A DNA stretch of 64,000 nt from Seriola aureovittata (taxonomy: Eukaryota > Chordata > Actinopteri > Carangiformes > Carangidae). The stretch is taken from NCBI RefSeq assembly GCF_021018895.1, contig NC_079364.1, forward strand, positions 16,672,385 through 16,736,384. The letters run 5' to 3'. Positions within the stretch are counted from its first letter, which is position 1. The number at the start of each line of letters is the position of its first letter. The translations under genes were made by a program, and so were the position numbers. Positions 45,213 to 54,199 of the stretch are shown piece after piece. The notes under the pieces were generated by a model. That model was not told the DNA's origin, searched no databases, and worked only from the letters and a program-made list of their open reading frames with translations.

Positions 45213-48200
45213 CCTCAGTAATAGCTGGGAGCTGAACCCAGCCATGCGTCTCTAAGCATTCACCGCCATGTGAAACAACATAATCTGACACTCCTGACCC
45301 CTGTTGTTCCCTAGGCCTCGCAAGACACTTCTTATGTAACCTATAGAGCAGTAGGGAAAAAAAAGCTAAGCTATTTATGTGGTTTGCAATCAACCCGATG
45401 CTTATTTCCATATTACGGAACATCCACTGACCTTCTCCGCTACCTTAATGCAAATGTGCAAACCCGCTTTTAGCATGCAACTATACTGAATGTGTGTGTG
45501 GCACATCAGAGAAGTGTGCATCTCACTTTGTAATCAGTGGTGAAAATATATCAATAGTGGCCATGATAACATCTGAGAAATTTTGAGTGTGTCATGTTAA
45601 ACTTGCACAGTTATGACTTTGACACAGAGAGCAAGAGAGAGAGAGAGGAGACAAAGAGTGAGTTCATTCCAAAAGCCCCGTGCTCCTCAAGTACCATAAA
45701 CAGTCAGCAGCTTACAAATGCACACACATAAGCAAAAACACATGTCTGTTTAATAAGAATATTCCGCATTGATTAGGCAAGCCTTACCTGCTCATAGTTT
45801 AGCCGCTGAGCCTCTGATATCTCTTTAGGCTTCGTTTCCAGAATGTAGTCTCCTACAGAGGGACAGAAAGAGAGAGATGTTACCAGATATGATGAGTTAC
45901 ATTGCATTGACAGAGCGAAACCACTTGCTTGGCACTGATGATCACTATGGATTCCTAGCTTAAGCATTTGCAGAGAATACTCATTGTAGGGTTTTAGAAA
46001 AGGCTGAGCCAAATATTTAGGGATCCTTTGAGTCATGTCCACTGTGGTGTCAACTGAGATCTCTGTCGACACGGCTCTGTGGCAGCATGGGCTGTGGCAG
46101 AGAGCACAGCCTGGCAGATGTCTGGCTCCTGCTCTGTTGAGCACTACAAACATGCTGCAACATTTAAAGCATTTCACACACTTTGAAGGGCAAAAAAAGC
46201 CATGAAAATACATTCTTGCTATTGCTGTCAAAGTTTTATTGCGATCTACTCATGACTTTTGAAACTGTGGTGTAAGTATTTCTCAGAATGTTTCACAGAG
46301 AATCATTAATGTATTAGAAACTGGCGAGAGTATCGTGCTGCACTGTCAACACATACTTTTCCTGAGAATTACTCTGAAGAATGCCATCAACTTCTTGTCA
46401 TCAAAAGCCACATTAAGTGAAAACAGCTACACATGGAGATTAAAAATGCTCTCATATGTATTTTGCTTAAGCAAACAGAATGAATGGAGAATATCCAGGA
46501 AAAAAGTATTTTTTCTTGTAATTAGGGCTTCATTATTATTTTTTTCAATATAATTTTAATGGCTGACCTAGAAAGGCATGATGATTTCTTCATGTGCATG
46601 CTGTGAGAACTAACTGTCCAATCTTAAACTAGCCTATCACAGAATATAGTTCATGTTATGATGACCAAGTTTTTCAGGATTTTTGGATGTTTTTTGAACT
46701 GAAAAGTCAGGCTCATAAACTCTGTAGCTGTGTTCTGTAGCTGTGTTTTGGCACATAATCCATATATTTCACAAGTTATTTGGACTGACCAACAGACAAG
46801 CTGCTAGTTGCAGTTTAAAAAAAAACAACAAAAAAACTCTTCTTACTTCTTGATTGTTATGCTGTCAACCTTGATGAAGATTTTAGTGCAAGTCAAGATT
46901 TTTTCCAGCAGGGGGCCAGCCAGCTGAGTGGTTTTACTACAGTATGTCCACAACGAGGAAACCCCCTCACTGTTCTGCTCTCCACTGAACTGTGAACTCA
47001 CTCATCTCTGGTCCTCCCTTAATGTCTGTATCTGTCAGCCTCTGTGCTTCAGGATCATGCTCATGCTATGCTGTGTAATTTCTGAGCTGCTGAGTGACCG
47101 CCACCACCCACTTTAAACACCAGATTTGAAATTCATTACCCAGCGTCACCCCTGCTGTTTGTGTCTATGTGTTATGAAAAACAGTACTGAGTTTAGAAGT
47201 CATCCAGCATCCCCTGGACATTACACAAGATTAGCTTTGTGTGCTGTAATTGAACTCGTGGTGAACTCATGCTCTAATGTACCACGCAAATGGACGATTT
47301 TGGAGATAATTAATGAACAAAGAGATAAAGATACCATTGTTTATTATTTAATTGTCATTTTTAGAAACAAGAGCACTGTTTGAGCCATGCCAGCTAACAG
47401 ACACAAATAAGTTTAACAAACACAGTAAAGGACCATAAAACTGGGGATCACATATAGTGCCGTGATGTGGAATATTTTAGTTTTCTAATGCCAGTGGATA
47501 CTGAAGGCCCTGATAGAGCTGACAGGAGACACTAGTGAGGACTGGCTCTACCTCTGAAGAGCCCCTGCTGTAATCAGACACTCTGCTTTGATATTGTAGA
47601 GTAATTTTAGTTATGGAGGGAAGGAGACAGCCAGAGAGAAGAGATATCTCTTGTATCCTTTGCAACAGCAGGGGTTTGGCTCTTGGGGGTTTTCCCTGCT
47701 CTAAATATGTATATACATACATATATATCTGACCTTAAGTATGTATCCACTCATTTGAGGGGATGTGAAACACAAGAATGTTTACTAGGTTGCTGAAACT
47801 CCGGTGCCAGCGGCTTTATTGGTTAGCATGTTTACAAGTGTGGACTTGTGGGCAACACTCAAGTTGCTGTGGTTCTATAAACGCAGGCCAACGTAGTGTT
47901 ATAGTCTATTTATTATGCTTTAGAAATTTGTTCTTTTCTGCAAGTTCACATTAGGTTATTATTGTAAATCTTAAGCCAAGTGAAAAAAGCAAGCAGAAGA
48001 GGACCATATTTAATAGGGTAACATGGCTTAATAAACTCAGTACGATTTTCCCCTTAGATCAATCATCGGCATCAAATTGCTCTTGTGTAACAGGTTTAAC
48101 GGCAGCAAACACTCACCAAGATACTCCATGAGTTGCTCAGCAGTTATAATTTCCATCATGGGTGGCATCTTAACCTGTAACAGACAACCATGGACACTCA

Positions 48201-49550
48201 GTGTTTATTCATTTATTACTACTTAATCAGACAAATCACTGCAACAAAGGTTAACCAAAACAGGATAAAACCATTTATTTTTGAGACCCATGCACTTCAG
48301 TTGGTAAAACACCTGGCTTCCCTCTTCAACATGCACTGACATGATTAAATAAATCCACATCTAATGCTAAAATTGAGTAATCATATATGAACTCGTCTTG
48401 ATATATTATCTTTTCACGGGAAGTGCTTAGGGACAGAGGAACTAGGACTTCTACACTAGATCTATTGTGAGATGTGTATGTTAACCTTTAGCAAATCTAA
48501 ATGTTTAAATTACACAAATGTTCCATTGTAATTACATGAAAAATTTTGATAGAGCTCAGAGCTACCTTATGAAAACGCCTATTTGTATTAAGTTAGAATC
48601 AAGTTTCTATTGATCCATGCCCATCTCAGAGCCTTTACCTTCCATGCAAGCAGAAGGACATTCATAATTGCCAGTAATGGACAGGGGCCGTTCTCATTCT
48701 GGGTGATGATCGGCGTATTCTCCTCCCTCCATTTGATCCACTTGATGTGGTATATGGACTGGCCAGCGGCCCGGTCCTTAGTGCACGAAGTCTTTGTCCC
48801 ATCAGCCCCATACTCGCTCTGCAGGGCCAGGGCCAGCCCTCTCTCCTCCAGTCCCTCACTGTTGAGGTCGGAGCTAGGGCAGGAATTGAGGTTGGAGAAG
48901 GACTCAAGTGAATCTATGCTTCGGGACTCACCACCGAGACTGGGATCGGGGTCACTCCCACTCGGCAATCCCTCCGATAAGCTGCGATCACCGGACAGCC
49001 CCAGTTTGACGTCTGTTGTGATTGCATTGTCCGGACACAGATGAGTCGGCTTGGCAAGTTTTGTCGGTTCACTATTTCCACATGCCAAAACCTCACCCCC
49101 CACATCTGTGCTCTCCTTAGCGGGAGGTGAGGACGGGCCATCGGTTTTGTTGTTTACTAACTTTGAGGCACCACCCTCTCTATCTTCTGCAGCCAGCACC
49201 GACTCATGCCCCATCCCGTTACTGATCTGATCCCCGGACCCCGACCACGATCCGATCGCCTCGGTGTCCTTCTTCTTACCCTCCTGTGCGGAAAGGACTT
49301 CGACCGCTTCTGGCACGTCGGACTTCCCAGCACTGGACTTGTCATTAACGGCACTGGGAGCACCAACATTTGTGGTGCTGTCATTACAACTAACGTTAAC
49401 CAAAGTACTGAGAGGTGCCTCACTATTCTTGCATTTCTCGGCTGTTCCTTTCACTCCGCCGACAATCGCAACATCGCCCATCTCTGCCGCAATCGTGGCA
49501 CACAATGAGCTTCCGTCAGTGTCTCGATGCAGGTTTGCATTTTTCTCCAT
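31855..49550 (-). CDS. mindy2: MINDY2 (FAM63B), K48-specific deubiquitinase (complete, nine coding exons)
   Basis: MINDY enzymes are cysteine proteases that trim K48-linked ubiquitin chains. Nine minus-strand exons join in phase to 661 codons (human about 621): 49550-48639, 48174-48117, 45852-45788, 39834-39676, 37952-37850, 36397-36255, 35271-35098, 34000-33818, 32043-31855. A poorly conserved, Ser/Gly/Thr-rich N-terminus (1-262) ends in SIDSLESFSNLNSCPSS; the catalytic domain follows, with QNENGPCPLLAIMN placing Gln284 and nucleophile Cys290, and FRNNHFSTM placing His472. Two ubiquitin-binding helices follow, DYLMALSLQQ and LELAKKLQEEEDRRA. The protein ends KDKCVIL, a CaaX box of geranylgeranyl type, as in mammals. 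The start has in-frame TAA at 49559-49557 and G at -3 and +4. All three catalytic residues are present, so it should be active. Confidence 0.97.
32044..33817 (-). other. mindy2: mindy2 intron 8, mostly a Tc1 element
   Basis: 1.77 kb, of which about 1.25 kb is the Tc1-like insertion at 32301-33545. The remaining flanks are short and unremarkable. Confidence 0.8.
32301..33545 (+). mobile_element. Nearly full-length, inactivated Tc1-like transposon
   Basis: Left end GTGAACCCTTTGGAATTATC and reverse complement of the right end GTGAACTCTTTGGAATTACT match at 17 of 20 positions. Inside, plus-strand fragments in changing frames read like a Tc1 transposase: HAWPKKRSQK, a helix-turn-helix segment (DLHEA..YKV..SLDLHQSTVKT), VLWTDENKV (catalytic TDE region) and MAELKQLCKEQWSKH near the end. 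Stops, frameshifts and an internal deletion make it inactive. TA target duplication is not evident at the drifted edges. Orientation is opposite to mindy2. Confidence 0.88.
33818..34000 (-). CDS. mindy2: mindy2 exon 8: ubiquitin-binding helices
   Basis: 183 nt, GTCATCAG|GAC to GCACAG|GTGGGG; DYLMALSLQQEQQSQ and ISDLELAKKLQEEEDRRASQ are the two MIU/UIM-like helices, followed by an EQ/A-rich linker. Confidence 0.97.
34001..35097 (-). other. mindy2: mindy2 intron 7
   Basis: 1.1 kb, nothing recognised apart from a T run near 34801-34810. Confidence 0.75.
35098..35271 (-). CDS. mindy2: mindy2 exon 7
   Basis: 174 nt, TTCCTAG|GGC to GACCAG|GTCTGA. Reads GQLYLLVTDQGFLTEEKVVW and RPPSDPETVYRGQQDQID. 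The donor GTCTGA is poor outside the GT, though phase and homology require it. Confidence 0.95.
35272..36254 (-). other. mindy2: mindy2 intron 6
   Basis: 0.98 kb, nothing recognised. Confidence 0.75.
36255..36397 (-). CDS. mindy2: mindy2 exon 6: catalytic His
   Basis: 143 nt, ATACTAG|GCA to TTCAAG|GTAACC. Encodes IVAEQFLSSTATQLTYHGLC and GELCVFFRNNHFSTM; His472 of RNNHFSTM aligns with the catalytic His of MINDY1. Confidence 0.97.
36398..37849 (-). other. mindy2: mindy2 intron 5
   Basis: 1.45 kb, nothing recognised. Confidence 0.75.
37850..37952 (-). CDS. mindy2: mindy2 exon 5
   Basis: 103 nt, TTTGCAG|ATG to TGAAG|GTGGGT; DIVKAVGNCSYNQLVEKIIS then CKQSDNSELAGEG. The first two residues (MH) differ from the ID I recall in human, at the splice junction. 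Confidence 0.96.
37953..39675 (-). other. mindy2: mindy2 intron 4
   Basis: 1.7 kb, nothing recognised. Confidence 0.75.
39676..39834 (-). CDS. mindy2: mindy2 exon 4
   Basis: 159 nt, TTCCTAG|AAC to CCCCAG|GTGAGA; NMSDAMAVLHKLQTGLDVNV, FTGVRVFEYTPECIVFDLLD and YHGWLVDPQ, the conserved core of the catalytic domain. Confidence 0.97.
40470..40612 (+). repeat. Short dispersed repeat, copy B
   Basis: Best of three copies: GAGAGAGAG run, CAACAAAGGTCCTCGGCTGG, ACTTGAACAGGGGGACA, CATGGTCAGTAACCTAAACC and CTCACCAGGTCGCCCC. The CTGGACTYGAAC box resembles a Pol III B box, so a tRNA-derived SINE is possible but unproven. Confidence 0.7.
41683..41820 (+). repeat. Decayed SINE-like repeat
   Basis: GGGTAGCGTTCAGCTTGCCA, TTAATTGTAAGGTTGGTGGT and TTGATC followed by GTCCACATG resemble a fish SINE-like repeat with a GGTTCGATC B-box-like core (from memory). 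Strongly mutated. Confidence 0.5.
45077..45211. repeat. Composite satellite: CACACTCTCA decamers then (CA)n
   Basis: About seven ten-base units ACACTCTCAC followed by about 30 CA units. Long frames reported across it on both strands are repeat artefacts. Confidence 0.95.
45788..45852 (-). CDS. mindy2: mindy2 exon 3
   Basis: 65 nt, CTGTAG|GAG to GAGCAG|GTAAGG, encoding DYILETKPKEISEAQRLNYE (human DYMLDAKPKEISEIQRLNYE). Confidence 0.96.
45853..48116 (-). other. mindy2: mindy2 intron 2
   Basis: 2.26 kb without recognised exons, repeats or RNA genes; several short frames only. Confidence 0.75.
48117..48174 (-). CDS. mindy2: mindy2 exon 2
   Basis: 58 nt, ACCTGTTACAG-type acceptor to CTTG|GTGAGT, reading VKMPPMMEIITAEQLMEYL, almost identical to human. 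Confidence 0.96.
48175..48638 (-). other. mindy2: mindy2 intron 1
   Basis: 464 bp, AT-rich, nothing recognised. Confidence 0.8.
48639..49550 (-). CDS. mindy2: mindy2 exon 1: variable N-terminus and catalytic Cys
   Basis: 304 codons from the ATG to TGGAAG|GTAAAG. The first ~260 residues are low-complexity; SIYHIKWIKWREENTPIITQ then NENGPCPLLAI is near-identical to mammals and holds Cys290. Confidence 0.97.
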
Positions 49551-49635
49551 TTCGATTTACAGACTGTCGACAGATTTTAGCTAAATTGCAGCAGCAGCAG
49601 CTTCGGTCCCAAAGACGCCATGACAACTCTGCGAG

Positions 49636-49643
49636 TGACGTCA
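49636..49643. promoter_or_regulatory. Perfect CRE palindrome upstream of mindy2
   Basis: TGACGTCA, the CREB/ATF full site, lies 86 bp upstream of the mindy2 ATG in a CpG-containing context. Functional use is inferred. Confidence 0.6.
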
Positions 49644-51210
49644 TCAGAGTGAATTGCTTTCAGGCCGAGCAAGGGGGCGGTAGAAAACCATCGGCCAGAC
49701 GGTGCTGCGTTTGTGTGCGCTCGTATTCTGTAAAGTTACTCACTCAGGTTAAGGCAGTTTGACCCATCCGAGGTAACTATTCATATCATTATACTACATA
49801 CATTTATTCAAAAAATATCTAATGACTAGGATGACAGGCCGATGTCCTCAGCATATAAATCCGAGGCCGATGACTGTAGGATTTCTGCAGCTTGTGGTCT
49901 ATTGTGAGCTGCGGTACCATTTAATTACTTATCACGCCTATCTCAAACTCATAGGCAAGATAAGACTTAGTGTATACAAGTTGTTAACCGTTTAAAGTAT
50001 TTGCGCAAGCTCAAACCTTTGTAGAATGTGTAGCTGGCTACATTTTCAAACCGCTGGTACTGGTGCCCCTTTTTACGAGGACTCCTGAATGTAGGATGAA
50101 AAGAACTTGCCGTGGCCGTGACAGTGTTGCGTGCGTGTGCACGCGCATCAGTGAGTGCAGTATAGTCTCGCGTAGCCAGAGCTCCCCACCAACGTACAGA
50201 CAAACGAGACTTTGGAAATGATCAGGCGTCCGCAGTGAATTTGAACCCTAGTTTAACCTAACTCGTAATAATGATTAACGATAACGATTTTCCAATTTTT
50301 CTACATTTTGGGGGATTTAATTTCTCCAGACTTTCAATTTATATATATAGCCTATATATGTACTGTATACAGGGTAAATTGGGTTCTTTTGACAAGTCTG
50401 TCGATTCACATGCAGTAACTTTTTAGAGTCACTGGGTGGCAGCAATTCCTAGACTGGGCAGAGCTGTACACATCACATCAGACTTTCAATCAGACTGCAT
50501 AAAAACCCTTTCCCCAACAGGACTCGGGACACAAACATACCCTTGACCTTAACAACCTAGTTTTTTTTCATTGTAATTTTAGAGAAGAGTTAGGTAGTAT
50601 GAAGCTCAAGGTATAAACTATGATCTTGTCAAGCATTGATCTGGATTTTGCTGAACTGCAGTCTGACATATAAAACGTAATGCCTCAATGAAAAAGAGGA
50701 CTGTAACTTCATGTTATATAAGATTTACCTGTGTCAAACCACATATATAAGCATACGAATTGTGTCTATTGAGATCTGAAAAGTTTTCTTTTATTTGCTG
50801 GTGTCATAGCTTAGCACAGACAGACAGCAGTGACATCCTTAACAGTATTGTTTTTGTTCAAAGATAATTCTGTGAAGTGCAGAGACTTGACATAACTTTG
50901 TGGTTGATAAAGGAAACCAATCAGGAAATGAATGTTATATTTTTGAGTGTTGAGCAGGATGCCATCATGCTTTACCTTCTTGTAAAAATCATTATTCGTA
51001 GTCATTTATCCCTCTGCAGTCTACTCACTACACTATAGTTTTAGTGCTATTTACTTTTATTGAGCTGTATTCATGTTGTCTTTGTTAGTATTGTGAGCTT
51101 TCATACACAATTGGCCTTATTAGTGGAAAAAACTGGAATATAAATTATATTAAGATTCAGCGAAGATCAATTGCATTATATATATTATATATTTTTATAT
51201 TGTATAATTG

Positions 51211-51212
<2 letters not shown>

Positions 51213-51248
<36 letters not shown>
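51213..51248. repeat. (AT)n microsatellite
   Basis: About 17 AT units in the intergenic region, preceded by other AT-rich palindromic sequence from about 51120. Confidence 0.95.
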
Positions 51249-51251
<3 letters not shown>

Positions 51252-51586
51252 TAATCCAAACTTTTTACTGGTACTGTATATATATGTAAACTCTAAGAAT
51301 AGTTGGTAAATACGGAAGTCCTGATTTAAGGAAGTAAACAACTTGTAGATTGATTGATGAAAACAGCGCTCAAACAACAGTTTGGTGCATGTCAGACTGG
51401 TTGCATTAGCGCCACAGCGTTTTACTGTTCTTCTTTGAATCTGGTAGTGTAAAGGTGATTTGTTGCTTGTCTTTATGGTCTCCCGACCTATAACCATAAT
51501 AGTACACAGTTGGTGGGTGTGTCCAGGCTGTCTTAGCAAACAACAGCGGAAGGGAGGAGGGCCTGTCTGTCTGTTGGCCTGTCTCA

Positions 51587-51587
51587 C

Positions 51588-51620
<33 letters not shown>

Positions 51621-51621
51621 G
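51587..51621. repeat. (CTGT)n microsatellite near the adam10 start
   Basis: About eight CTGT units ending 165 bp before the adam10 ATG, so in the promoter or 5' UTR. Confidence 0.95.
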
Positions 51622-51663
51622 ACGTCGGGCTGGCTGCTGAAACACGCAGAGCCGGTGTTTGTG

Positions 51664-51678
51664 ATGGGAGTCAGCTAA
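51664..51678 (+). other. Possible upstream ORF in the adam10 leader
   Basis: ATGGGAGTCAGCTAA encodes four residues and stops 107 bp before the adam10 ATG. It matters only if transcription starts upstream of it, which is not known. Confidence 0.35.
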
Positions 51679-51785
51679 CTAGGAAGGGCGACTATACCTT
51701 TAAGTAAAAGAAAACGAAACAAGAAGCAATCAGCGTTACCGCCTGGTCGCTTTGCTGGTGTACTGGGTTTACAGGGAATTTCGAT

Positions 51786-51837
51786 ATGATATTTGTTAAA
51801 CTAATTCTAATTCTTTGCTTCCTACAAGATATTACAG
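51786..51837 (+). CDS. adam10: adam10 exon 1: signal peptide
   Basis: 52 nt, ATG to ATTACAG|GTAAGT. A short lysine-containing n-region precedes a Leu/Ile-rich core; sequence is diverged from mammals, as signal peptides are, but phase and position fit. Confidence 0.9.
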
Positions 51838-52274
51838 GTAAGTTTGCTACTGATTCACAGCGAAAGGAAAGTGTTGAGTGATCGTCAGTGGCGCTAGCGC
51901 TAATCGGATCAGGCAGTTGTACTCTGGCTATCTAACTTGCTAGCTAGCTGGCTAATGTTATAACTGTAGTGTTTGTGGCTGCTAACCTGTGTTTATTGTT
52001 AGAGTGTGAACACGGGCCAGGTTAGCCACGCCGTATTGACTGGGTGTCAAGTTAATTTCTTCTGGGTGACACAGGTGAAGTACTCTCATAGTCGAAAAGC
52101 CTGTGTTTTTTTAACAGTTACTGAGTGTTAAACTAACATTACGGGGCTAACCGTCTTCAAACAAGACACCAGATCTGCGGTGATGCAGCTAATAGACTCG
52201 GAAGTAACAAATATTCACCGGTGTTTGAATAAACAACCAGATAAATATTAAGTTTTGCTGCGCTGGAAAAGACA

Positions 52275-52314
<40 letters not shown>

Positions 52315-54166
52315 CAGGTTCTCATGTAGATACATGATATGCTTCCACTGCTGCGACGTTTGACAGTTATTCAATCTGCCCAAAGCAAACCCGTAAGCTA
52401 AATGTATTTTAAAATTTCAACTACTGACCGGTAACACACCCTAAATGAAAGTTACACTTGTGTTTTGCACAACAGCAGAACATGTTCCCAATTTCAAGTT
52501 GTTCAATAACAGCTTCCCACTCCTACTAGGGATGAGTAATAAATTGCGTTTATTGCGGTAGTTGTCGAAGTTCTGATGTGACCTTCACTATAAGTTTATC
52601 GTAGTGTCCAGGCCTCAGTAGGTCACCATTTACCCTAAAAACTGAACCAAACCTTGTTGAGACTCTCCACCAAGATGATGAAAATATACTGCTTATTGCT
52701 GAGGATTTTTATACAGTTGTACAACCCCTAGTCCTTCACGAACGTTATGACAAAATACATTAAAAGTGCTGGTTTGAACTGTGTGCAGAAACAGATATTG
52801 GCAAGTACAAATAAATAACATGGTCATGAGGATGTGATGAAATACAGCAATTCAGTGTGTTTTAATATTCTCTTATAACCCTTGAGACCTGCACTGGCAG
52901 ATTACTGGAATAATCAAAAGGATGTTGATGAAATTCAAAATCCATCAACACAAGTTATTTAAAATTAAAGAGTGAGTCAGTATGCAAAACCAATGCTCTT
53001 CCTTTGTTACCACTATGCTTTTCTTCATAGTCTTCATTAAACATTGGAACATTGGTGCATGTAAGCTTGACTGCTTTTCTTAAAAAGTGAAGTGTTGTAT
53101 GTTGACTTTGTCCTCCAGGGAAAATTCTTTTGACTTCTGTTTACAAAAGCTCAGATATGTTTCATGGTGCTTACCCTTTTGCCTGTTTATACACAACGTG
53201 ACTTGGTGTTTAAAACCTTCACTGTACAAGCCTTGATTGAGGTGAGTTGCAGTGACTTTATCCTTGCATTCTGCCTTGCATATCTGCAACCTGAGGAAGT
53301 TCTGCTTCGGTGAATTGTGAACTTTGTCAGAGAGAGAAACTGTTTCTACTCTCTCAAATGATAGGAAAGTTGGAACAATAGATGTCCTGATCTAAGCCTA
53401 AATTGCTACAAAGACCTGGCAATTTGACTCCTTCTATTCAACTACACACTGCTCTAAAATGTATTATCAGTGTGACAAGCACGTTGGAAAAAGCTACGTA
53501 TGGTTAAATTTAGACTGTTTACATTTTAGTTGTAAGTAGATATGTCTGAGGAAGTCAGTGTTTCTGTAAAACAAGGTTATCTCACGTCTGACACAGCTGC
53601 TGTTCCCCCCTTACTGTTATTGTCCACCACTGTATGATACACACGAGAAGAGAGACATTTAAGTTGCAGTGAGCTGTTTAGTTTCTGATGTGTCGTGTTA
53701 GCTAGTCTGCCATCACCCAGCATGTATGGTAATAACCCTCAAGGCTCAGATCAGTTGTGATCCATGCTGTTACCACCTCCTCTCTTCCTGTCAGCGATTT
53801 CCTCTCTGTCAAGAATTGCACTTCACGGTTCACTGGAGCACTTGGGGCTGAAACAGATTGCACTGAAATCATGATGACATTGCCATTACAGTGAAATTGA
53901 CTGCCAGTTTTTTCTCAGTTTTGCTGTCTACCCAGAAATTCAGGCTACCTCTTAGTGAGGTAATCTAGGCCCAAACAAAGTAGGATTGATGTGTTACTGT
54001 CAGGTAATGATTCAGTATATTTGAAGTTCAGGGGCTGCAGGGGTGGCCGTTCAAATGCTGTGTTTCAGTCTGGTGGGAATATTGTAACACTAGTTGAGCC
54101 CCATCGTTGAGAGTTGAAGTAATAAAAGTAGCCTGAGACCTTGGAGCAGAAAATCCAGGGTCTCCC

Positions 54167-54199
<33 letters not shown>

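Larger units (their letters stand above)
39835..45787 (-). other. mindy2: mindy2 intron 3
   Basis: 5.95 kb, the largest mindy2 intron. Holds dispersed repeat copy B (40470-40612), a decayed SINE-like segment (about 41683-41820) and a composite CACACTCTCA/CA satellite (45077-45211). Blocks near 42530-42800 and 43730-43880 are of normal complexity and could be conserved non-coding elements; a 125-codon Cys-rich minus-strand frame at 42888-42511 overlaps the first and has no known family. Confidence 0.7.
49551..51785. promoter_or_regulatory. Divergent promoter region between mindy2 and adam10
   Basis: 2.2 kb between the two start codons. The mindy2 side (49600-49760) is CpG-richer with a perfect CRE. 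The middle is AT-rich with an (AT)n run; the adam10 side has a (CTGT)n run ending in CTGACGTCGG and a short upstream frame. No other gene recognised. Confidence 0.7.

Noticed and set aside
44906..45423. Three overlapping frames over the CACACTCTCA/CA satellite
   Set aside because: Artefacts of simple repeat on both strands.
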